Below are positions 32,132 to 38,481 of a DNA stretch of 38,481 nucleotides, piece after piece (the stretch's first letter is position 1; each line of letters starts with the position of its first letter). The DNA is from JAVBMC01 sp031552845 (GTDB taxonomy: Bacteria; Verrucomicrobiota; Kiritimatiellia; RFP12; DVOR01). Location: positions 1 to 38,481 of the forward strand of contig JAVBMC010000064.1 in NCBI GenBank assembly GCA_031552845.1, in the 5' to 3' direction. The position numbers and the translations under genes were made by a program. Under the pieces are notes generated by a model, which saw only the letters and a list, made by a program, of their open reading frames with translations, had not been told where the DNA came from and made no database searches.

Positions 32132-34471
32132 ATGGTCTTGACGTTGTCCCGCGAAGTTGCTGCCTGTTTCGCACGCTGTTGCCGGCGGATGTTGCCGGTG
32201 GCGGTGGTGGCTTGGGCGTGTGTGGCATCGGCGGCAGAGGATGATCGTATATTATTGGGTGATGGATTCTTCCGGCGCGGGATGTATGATTTGGCCGTGC
32301 AGGAGTATCAAGCGGTTCCGACCAACGCCCTGACTCCGGCAGTGCTGCTGCGCAAGGGGGAGTGTTTGCGGCGGCTAGGCAAGCCGCAGGAGGCCGATGC
32401 TGTTTACTGTCAGATATTGGAGTCGTACGACAAAGGCGTCGAGCGGTACTTTGCACAACTGCAACGGGCGGTCTTGGCGATGGAAGCGAATCGTTTGGAG
32501 GCGGCATTGGCGAGCTTCGACGCATTGACGGGAGCACGGTTCCCGACGGATGTACGTCAGGCGGCACTGTATCACTGTGGCGAGTGTTTTGAAAAACTAA
32601 AGCAGCCGGCGAAGGCGATTGAGTCTTACGAAAACCTTTTGAAGATTGAGCCGGTGTCGGATTATACGGGGCTGGGGCGGTTGCGCCTGGCGGCGTTGCT
32701 GGCGCGGTCAGAGCAGAAGGATAATATCAAGCGGGCGGAGGAGTTGTATAAGACTGCTGCGGCAGATTCGTCATCATCTTTATTTGCGGCGGATGCGTTG
32801 GTGAACTTGGCACGGTTGGCGACAGCGCAGGGGAATGTAGAGGGTGCTGCGAAGTTTTATTTAGAGCTGCGCGAGCGGTTTCCGCAAGAGGCGATCACGC
32901 GTGAGATGACGGAGCAGGCGGCATTGGCTTGTTTGACGGCTGAGCGCGGAATCGAGGCGTTGGGGATTATTGAAACGGCGCTGCCTTCGGCCGAGGGTGA
33001 ACTGAAGCGCCGGTTGTTGTTGCTGCAGGCGACGGCGTTTCGAAAGCTGGGGCGGTTTGAGCAGGCGGTGGCGGCGTATGATGTTTTCTTGAAGACCTAT
33101 CCGAATGCCGCGGAGTGCGGCGATGCGCGGTATGGGCAGATTCTGGCGCTATTCATGAGTGCGCAGTATGCCAAGACCATTGCTGCGGTGAAGGCGTTTG
33201 CATTGCCCCCGGCGGAGTTGGAGGATGATTTATTGTGGCTGCGGGTGCAGTCGGCAGAGAAGTTGAATGATCGCGCACAAGCGGTGGAAGCTTGCAGGCA
33301 GTTGGCTGCACGGCATCCGGATTCGCCCTTTGCACCGCGTGCGTTGTATCTGGTGGGATGGCTGGCGCAGTCGGCTAAGGATTGGACTGAGGCGGCGACG
33401 GCGTATGAAGAGCTGGCTACGAAGTTCCCGAAGGTTGAACAGGCGCCGCAAGCTTTGCTGGCTGCGGGCGTCTGCCGTGAACGTTCGGGAGATTTTACCG
33501 GGGCGTTCCGGAGTTGGGCGCGTTTGCTGGCGGAGTATCCGGATTCACCTGTGGCGCCGGGGGCGTTGTTCCGTAAGGCGATGTTGGAGGTGTCGCGTAA
33601 GGAGCATCGGGCGGCGGCACTGTCGTTGGATGAGCTGCTCAAACGGTTTCCAAAGTTCGAGTCGGTGGTTGAGGCTTCTTTCTGGCGCGGCGTGTTGTGG
33701 CGACAGGAGGGTGAGCTGGAGAAAGCACGCGGGGCGTTTCAACAAGTCTTGGCAGGTAAGGCGCCTTTGGCAGTGGAACGGGAAGCGCGGTTTCAGTTGG
33801 GACTGACGCTGCAGAAGCTGGGACGCGAGGAAGAAGCGGCGGAGTTGTTTCAGGCGCTCCTGGCGGCGGACACGGTGCAGGAGTTTGACGCCGATTGTCT
33901 GATCTGGCTGGCGGAGTATCAGTTGGCACGGAAAGATGCGGCGGCGGCAGATACGGCGGCGCGGGTGTTGTTAAACAAGTGGAAGAGCGCGCAGCATCAG
34001 CAGATCGGGCAAGCGCTGGCCGGACGTGCGGCTGTTTTGCTGGGGCAGCGCGAGGCGGCGTTGGCGGCGTATCGTGCTGCATTGGCGCAACGGGTGCAGA
34101 CGGCTTATGCGGCCGAGGCGGCGTTGGCGTTGGGTAATCTGCTGGCGGAGGGCGGGACGCATCAGGAGGCAGAGAAGTTTTTCCGTGATGCAATCGGGTT
34201 TTCGGCGGAACAGCCGGCTGTACGGGCCAAGGCGTATTTAGGTTTGGCGCGCAGTGCGGCGGCATCGGGGCAGGCTGACCGTGCGGTACGCAATGCGATG
34301 AGCGTAGCGGTGCTGTTTGATGACCCGACGCTGGTGCCGGCGGCGTTGGATTTGGCTGCGGAGCAATTGGTGACTTTAGGACGCCGTGACGAAGCCGGGA
34401 AAGCACTGGCTGAGCTGCAGAAGCGTTATCCGGATTCGGAGCAGGCCCGCCGCAGGAGGGCCGCGCCATGA
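32132..34471 (+). CDS. Periplasmic TPR-repeat protein
   Basis: This 779-residue protein starts with a probable signal peptide (MLPVAVVAWACVASAAEDD, cleavage near residue 36). Almost all the rest is tetratricopeptide-like helix pairs, for example DGFFRRGMYDLAVQEYQAVP, RKLGRFEQAVAAYDVFLKTY, AKDWTEAATAYEELATKFP and ELEKARGAFQQVLAG. The repeats are of the Tol-Pal YbgF/BamD-like '..A...Y......P' type. It would act as a large protein-binding scaffold in the periplasm. The start at 32132 is one base after the exbD stop; a longer frame from 32060 lies inside exbD. Its own stop overlaps the vWA gene as ATGA, so stoichiometric production with the ExbBD motor and vWA protein is expected. No enzymatic motif is visible. 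Confidence 0.83.
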   Translation: MVLTLSREVAACFARCCRRMLPVAVVAWACVASAAEDDRILLGDGFFRRGMYDLAVQEYQAVPTNALTPAVLLRKGECLRRLGKPQEADAVYCQILESYDKGVERYFAQLQRAVLAMEANRLEAALASFDALTGARFPTDVRQAALYHCGECFEKLKQPAKAIESYENLLKIEPVSDYTGLGRLRLAALLARSEQKDNIKRAEELYKTAAADSSSSLFAADALVNLARLATAQGNVEGAAKFYLELRERFPQEAITREMTEQAALACLTAERGIEALGIIETALPSAEGELKRRLLLLQATAFRKLGRFEQAVAAYDVFLKTYPNAAECGDARYGQILALFMSAQYAKTIAAVKAFALPPAELEDDLLWLRVQSAEKLNDRAQAVEACRQLAARHPDSPFAPRALYLVGWLAQSAKDWTEAATAYEELATKFPKVEQAPQALLAAGVCRERSGDFTGAFRSWARLLAEYPDSPVAPGALFRKAMLEVSRKEHRAAALSLDELLKRFPKFESVVEASFWRGVLWRQEGELEKARGAFQQVLAGKAPLAVEREARFQLGLTLQKLGREEEAAELFQALLAADTVQEFDADCLIWLAEYQLARKDAAAADTAARVLLNKWKSAQHQQIGQALAGRAAVLLGQREAALAAYRAALAQRVQTAYAAEAALALGNLLAEGGTHQEAEKFFRDAIGFSAEQPAVRAKAYLGLARSAAASGQADRAVRNAMSVAVLFDDPTLVPAALDLAAEQLVTLGRRDEAGKALAELQKRYPDSEQARRRRAAP

Positions 34472-36285
34472 GGAGCATCCGCTGGAAACATACGGATTGG
34501 CTACTGGGCGCATTGGCGGTTTCGCTGGCGTTGCATCTGTTGCTGGTGTTGACGTTGGCGGATTATCGATTGAACCCGCTGCCGTCGATGACGGAGGCGG
34601 TGAAGCGGTTTGCCGAACGTGCCGAAGCACTGGCGCCGACGAAGATGTCGGTGTTGGACGATACGGCGGTGCAGGCGATTACGGGCGGAGCGGTTGCCAA
34701 ACCTGAGCCGAGCAGGGGACCGATTGCACCTTCGGATTTAGCACAGGCTTTGGGTGCGGCGGAGAATCCGGCGGTGCGGGATGTGCCGTTTGCGCCGGGC
34801 GTGACGGCGGAGAGTGAGTTTGCCAATCCGGCGGTGGCGAGTCCTGCTGCGACGGTAGAGCCGGAAGAAATCGCTTGGGCGCCACGTCAGGAGGTGATGT
34901 CGGTCGTGCAGCGTCAGTTGGATGCGATGACTGCACCGGAGATTCATCCGGAACTGCATTTGAATGCCCGCGTGCCGGACGCGCCGGATGTGGTGCCGCC
35001 GGTGATGCTGCCTGCGTTTGCCGATGTGTCGCTGCCTGTGCCGTCGGCATTGAGTTCCGGTGCGGCGGCGGAGGTGTTTGATCCGATGCCGTTTGCAGGC
35101 GTCAAAGGGACAACGGGAGTTGATGAGGGGTTGTCGAAGGGCACCGAGGCTGTCGCGGCGGCGGTGACGGATCAGCTGTTCTCAACGGTGCCGCAGGATA
35201 CCGCGATGGCAGACGGCATAGCGCCGGAGAAGCCGGTTGTTTATCTGCCGATTGATGACCGCTTGCAGGTGGCGGTGCAGACGTTCCGTGATGAGAAGGA
35301 TCCGAAGTGGGTGTATTACCGGATGCTGGTGCAACGGAGTTCAGAGAAGAGTCTGCCGGTGGTGCCGAAGGATGTGATCTTCGTGCAGGACGTATCGGGT
35401 TCGATTACCGATGAACGTTTGGAGTATTGCCGGAGGGGGCTGGAGCAGGCTTTGACGGAGGCGCTGCGGGCTGAGGACCGTTTCATGATTGCGGCGTTTC
35501 GGGATAGTGCGTTTTATTCGTTTGACGGGCTGCGTCCGGTGAACGGGCAGACGATGGAGCTGGCGCGGATGTTTATCCGAAAGCTGAAGTCGCACGGCGG
35601 GACCGATTTGTTTGTCACGCTGCGGGAGTTGTTTGGCGTGAAGCGCGACCCGCAGCGTCCGCTGATCGTGGTGGTGGTGACGGATGGGCGCCCGACGGTG
35701 GGAATGGTGGAGAGCACGCGGATTATCGGTGAGTTCACGCGATTGAATGACGGAGCGCTCTCGGTGTATACGTTCGGCACGCAGTCGCGGGCGAATACGT
35801 ACCTGTTGGATATGCTGTCGTATTGCAACCGCGGGGTGGGGCGTGTGATGAAGGGGAATCGGTGGGATATTCCAAGCGCGATGACGCCGATCTTTTCGGG
35901 CATCCGTAATCCGGTGATGAGCGATGTGGCGTTTGTGTTTGATGTGGCGTCGGCGAGCGAGGTGTTCCCGCGGCTGGCGTCGAATTTATATGTGGATCAG
36001 CCGTTGGAACTGTTTGGGCGGTGTCCGGCGGGACAGCGCGAGGTGGCGTGCCAGATCCGCGGTCAGGCGGGAACGCAGGGATATGATGTGGTGTTCCGCT
36101 TGGATGTGTCGGATCAGGCTGAGAAGGGCCCCGCGGCGTTACGCGAACGTTGGGCGCAGCAAAAGATGTATCACTTTATTGCGGAGTATGCGCGGAACCC
36201 GAAACCGGAGCTGATGCAGGAGATGCGTCAGCACGCGGCGGCCTATAATTTGACGGTGCCGTACCGCGATGAGCTGGGGCGGTAG
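34468..36285 (+). CDS. vWA-domain protein with TonB-like N-terminal anchor
   Basis: This 605-residue protein has one N-terminal membrane helix, about 11-33 (WLLGALAVSLALHLLLVLTL), containing Ser19 and His23 in the SxxxH spacing that TonB uses to couple to ExbB-ExbD. About 240 residues rich in Pro, Ala, Val and Glu follow, like the extended periplasm-spanning region of TonB. Residues about 300-470 are a von Willebrand A domain with a complete MIDAS metal site: DVSGS at 308-312, Thr379 in HGGTDLF, and TDGRPT at 405-410. The tail, about 490-605, has a beta-rich part and a charged helical end. There is no TonB C-terminal domain. Its gene overlaps the TPR gene and ends the exbB-exbD-TPR-vWA operon. 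The energised-vWA role is inferred; a Bat-like stress or envelope-assembly function is the nearest known analogy. Confidence 0.82.
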   Translation: MRSIRWKHTDWLLGALAVSLALHLLLVLTLADYRLNPLPSMTEAVKRFAERAEALAPTKMSVLDDTAVQAITGGAVAKPEPSRGPIAPSDLAQALGAAENPAVRDVPFAPGVTAESEFANPAVASPAATVEPEEIAWAPRQEVMSVVQRQLDAMTAPEIHPELHLNARVPDAPDVVPPVMLPAFADVSLPVPSALSSGAAAEVFDPMPFAGVKGTTGVDEGLSKGTEAVAAAVTDQLFSTVPQDTAMADGIAPEKPVVYLPIDDRLQVAVQTFRDEKDPKWVYYRMLVQRSSEKSLPVVPKDVIFVQDVSGSITDERLEYCRRGLEQALTEALRAEDRFMIAAFRDSAFYSFDGLRPVNGQTMELARMFIRKLKSHGGTDLFVTLRELFGVKRDPQRPLIVVVVTDGRPTVGMVESTRIIGEFTRLNDGALSVYTFGTQSRANTYLLDMLSYCNRGVGRVMKGNRWDIPSAMTPIFSGIRNPVMSDVAFVFDVASASEVFPRLASNLYVDQPLELFGRCPAGQREVACQIRGQAGTQGYDVVFRLDVSDQAEKGPAALRERWAQQKMYHFIAEYARNPKPELMQEMRQHAAAYNLTVPYRDELGR

Positions 36286-36347
36286 AGCGGCTTTTGAAAG
36301 TTTTCGCAGGTTTGTGTTTAGTACCCATTAAAGCAAGGAGGAGTATC

Positions 36348-37727
36348 ATGAAGGGTGGGACGCAGGGACAGCAGGGCGGATTCAGCCGCCGCGACTTTTT
36401 CAGATTATCGGCAGTTGCCGGAGGCAGCGCTTTGCTGGCGCCGGGATGCGCGTCGCTGGGCTTAGGATGCCGCGAACCGATGTTAGGATTTGCGGCGGAT
36501 CCGATTGAACGTCCGCGCGTGGGTATTATCGGTTTGGGCGAACGGGGACTCGGCGCTGTGGGGCGTCAGGCAGACCGCACGGATATTGTGATTTCGGCCT
36601 TGTGTGACATCCGGATGGAGTGCTGCGAGAAATCCCGTCAGATGATTGCGAAGGGCAGAGGCAAGATGCCGGCGCCGAAGGTCTATGGCGGCACCGAGGA
36701 TGCATGGAAGCAGGTGTGCGAGTCGGACGATGTCGATTTGGTTTATATCTGCACGCCCTGGCTGCTGCATACGCCGATGGCGGTTTATGCGATGAAGTGC
36801 GGCAAGCATGTGGCTGTCGAAGTGCCTGCGGCGATGACGCTGGACGAGTGCTGGGAGCTGGTGGAGACTTCGGAGAAGACGCGGCGGCATTGCGTGATGC
36901 TGGAGAACTGCTGTTATGGCGAGTCCGAGCTGCTGGCGTTGAATCTTTGCCGGAAGGGCATGCTGGGCGATTTGGTGCATGGCGAGTGCGCCTATATCCA
37001 CGACTTGTGCGACATGAAGCTCAAGCCCGATACCTATTACAAACAGTGGCGCGGGGAGTTCTCGAAGCATTATGACGGCAACCCCTATCCGACGCATGGG
37101 CTCGGCCCGGTGTGCCAGTATATGGATGTGAACCGCGGGGACCGGCTGACGTATTTGGTCTCGATGAGCAGCGCCTCGCTGCGGATGAACGAGCGGGCAA
37201 AGGCGCTCTCCGCCGAGTTCCCGTGGCTGAAGCCGGAGTATCAGCTCGGCGATATGAATACGACGCTCATCAAGACGCACCGCGGCCGCACGATCATGGT
37301 GCAGCACGACACCCACAGTCCCAGACCGTATAGCCGGATCAACCTGATTCAAGGCACAAAGGGCATTCTGGCGGACTATCCGCTGCGCGTGGCACTGGCG
37401 CCCAACTCTCACGATTGGCTCAAGCCCGATGCATTGGCCGAGCTGAAGAAACAATTCGCACATCCGTTGTGGCGTGAAGAAGCCGCGGCGGCACGGGCAG
37501 GCGGCGGACACGGCGGCATGGACTCGCTGATGGAAAGCCGTTTGTTCTACTGCCTGCGCAAGGGGCTCGCGCCGGATATGGACGTTTATGACGCGGCATT
37601 GTGGAGCGCGCTGGTACCGCTCACCGCCCAGTCGGTCAAGTGCAAGAGCGCCTCGATTGACGTGCCCGATTTCACCCGCGGCGGCTGGATGACTGCCGCA
37701 CCGCTGGGAATTGTGGACAAAGTGTAA
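36348..37727 (+). CDS. Tat-exported GH109-like Gfo/Idh/MocA protein (alpha-N-acetylgalactosaminidase family)
   Basis: This is an NAD-dependent glycosidase-family protein of 459 residues. The N-terminus has a twin-arginine signal (SRRDFFRLSAVAGGSALLAP) with Arg14-Arg15, ending in APGC, which may be a lipoprotein attachment cysteine. The Rossmann domain follows (RPRVGIIGLGERGLGAVG, then ALCDIR). Segments characteristic of GH109 come next: VEVPAAMTLDECWELVETSE, RHCVMLENCCYGESELLALN, GDLVHGECAYIHDL, and YPTHGLGPVCQYMDVNRGDR. From family knowledge GH109 removes terminal alpha-GalNAc, as in blood-group A or mucin glycans, through transient oxidation by bound NAD. That suits a host-associated glycan degrader. 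The ATG at 36348 follows a strong AAGGAGG; the longer frame from 36294 is rejected. It is probably a separate transcription unit or reads on from the vWA gene 62 bases upstream. Confidence 0.87.
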   Translation: MKGGTQGQQGGFSRRDFFRLSAVAGGSALLAPGCASLGLGCREPMLGFAADPIERPRVGIIGLGERGLGAVGRQADRTDIVISALCDIRMECCEKSRQMIAKGRGKMPAPKVYGGTEDAWKQVCESDDVDLVYICTPWLLHTPMAVYAMKCGKHVAVEVPAAMTLDECWELVETSEKTRRHCVMLENCCYGESELLALNLCRKGMLGDLVHGECAYIHDLCDMKLKPDTYYKQWRGEFSKHYDGNPYPTHGLGPVCQYMDVNRGDRLTYLVSMSSASLRMNERAKALSAEFPWLKPEYQLGDMNTTLIKTHRGRTIMVQHDTHSPRPYSRINLIQGTKGILADYPLRVALAPNSHDWLKPDALAELKKQFAHPLWREEAAAARAGGGHGGMDSLMESRLFYCLRKGLAPDMDVYDAALWSALVPLTAQSVKCKSASIDVPDFTRGGWMTAAPLGIVDKV

Positions 37728-37768
37728 GGGCACCTCTAATAATTCATTTCGCCGACAAAGCAGGATAA

Positions 37769-38018
37769 AGCTCACGCGGAGACGCGGAGGCGCGGAAAGA
37801 AACTGACACGGTTATTGGGTAGGGCTGCAAAAGTGCCTGTGGCACTTTCGCCGAAACCGCCGAGCGGGGTAATAGTTGTCTGCTTTGAGGGCGACTGTGT
37901 GGGTGCGGCGGTCTCGGCGAGACCTGCCCTACCTGCTAACGCACACAACACGAGTCCCCGCACTGCGCTGTCTTCTCACACTCTCTCCTCTCCGCGCCTC
38001 CGCGTCTCCGCGTGAGCT
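37769..38018. repeat. 250-bp intergenic element bounded by 28-bp inverted repeats
   Basis: The 28 bases at 37769-37796 (beginning AGCTCACGCGGAGACGCG) are the exact reverse complement of 37991-38018. Inside are nested pairs: GGTAGGGC at 37818 with GCCCTACC at 37926, the hairpin AAAGTGCC/GGCACTTT at 37830-37848, and GGTCTC/GAGACC near 37910. No transposase is encoded. The form is that of a non-autonomous element or dispersed intergenic repeat. The bases from 38019 to 38216 contain no gene I can support and lie between it and the transposase fragment. Confidence 0.8.
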
Positions 38019-38216
38019 ACTCTCCTCCTTCTCTCGCGTCAGCCTACTCCCAAAAGGAGCACTGGCGCGATAGTTCGTGACGGAGGGGTTGAGCGTTGAA
38101 ATGGGGTGTTTGGCGTGCTGTTCCCTGAAACGGGTGGGTTTTGTTGGTGGGGAGGGGGTAGCGGGTATTGTTTATGACTTCGGAAAGCAGGTTCATTGCA
38201 ATAAATGATTTCACTT

Positions 38217-38480
38217 TTAGACGATTATTTTCAAGGCGGCATTCCAGCGCTCGAGGGAGCTTTGCCCGTCAAAGATCTTGCGAGGAAGCTGGTTGATGAA
38301 GGCGACGCCTTCGGCGAGTTCACGGTGGCTTATCTGGCTTAACCGGCTGCCTTTGGGCGCGAAGCGGCGGATGAGGCGATGGTTGTTTTCGTTACTGCCG
38401 CGTTCCCAGGAGCTGTAGGGGTGGGCGTAATAGATCATGGCACCTGGGGTATGACGGCGCAGGAGTTTGAGCATCCCTTT
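38217..38480 (-). mobile_element. IS30-family transposase, C-terminal part (cut by window end)
   Basis: The minus-strand frame is open to the window edge and encodes the last 88 or so residues of an IS30-type DDE transposase. YYAHPYSSWERGSNENNHRL carries the final catalytic glutamate region (the family shows YFAxPYxSWxRGxNENxNGL). LIRRFAPKGS and an INQLPRKIFDGQSSLERWNA tail follow, typical of IS30. The stop is TAA at 38219-38217. The left end of the element should lie shortly below 38217; I could not fix its terminal repeat without the other end. Whether the transposase is intact cannot be judged from this window. Confidence 0.88.
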
Positions 38481-38481
38481 G

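Noticed and set aside
37815..38073. Small ORFs inside the inverted-repeat element
   Set aside because: They lack ribosome sites, are low in complexity and simply read through the repeat arms.

Overview
The window looks like a chromosome segment from a member of the PVC superphylum, most likely the Kiritimatiellota/Lentisphaerota/Verrucomicrobiota branch. The clues are a small ECF sigma factor of the Rhodopirellula/Verrucomicrobium type, large secreted beta-rich proteins opening with a 'YTW.G....W....NW' module, a DUF2723 membrane protein with a TPR tail, a Tat-exported GH109-like protein, and a C-terminally short alanyl-tRNA synthetase. This is inference from gene content; no rRNA or tRNA gene is visible. 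GH109 and a ferredoxin-linked 2-oxoacid oxidoreductase fit an anaerobic, possibly gut-associated, glycan user.

Layout. 1-5.3 kb: a tightly packed plus-strand operon with the end of ilvB, then ilvN, aroE, an XRE-cupin regulator and an acyl-CoA synthetase, closed by a strong hairpin terminator. 5.4-12.8 kb: an ECF sigma factor overlapping a membrane anti-sigma-like protein whose exported part is a paralogue of the two large secreted proteins that follow. 12.8-13.2 kb: a self-contained mini-gene with promoter, 42-codon ORF and terminator. 13.3-17.8 kb: thioredoxin, alaS, an OFA-type transporter, queF and queC. 17.9-20.6 kb: a 2-oxoacid:ferredoxin oxidoreductase (delta, alpha, fused beta-gamma). 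20.6-21.0 kb: terminator, a 22-bp-period palindromic array and the topA promoter. 21.0-29.4 kb: topA with an unusual C-terminus, a DUF2723-TPR membrane protein and guaA. 29.4-30.8 kb: a second 22-bp-period array and two small membrane proteins of unknown function. 30.9-36.3 kb: an ExbB-ExbD-TPR-vWA operon in which the vWA protein starts with a TonB-like SxxxH membrane helix. 36.3-38.5 kb: a GH109-like protein, a repeat element bounded by 28-bp inverted repeats, and the end of an IS30-family transposase on the minus strand.

The two best candidates for undescribed systems are (1) the sigma/anti-sigma pair whose sensor is itself a surface-protein paralogue, including an apparent fossil signal peptide at the fusion joint, and (2) the ExbBD-driven vWA protein, which looks like TonB with its C-terminal domain replaced by a MIDAS-containing vWA domain. 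The TopA C-terminal triple repeat and the two 22-bp-phased intergenic arrays are secondary leads. All calls come from reading the sequence; no database search was run.
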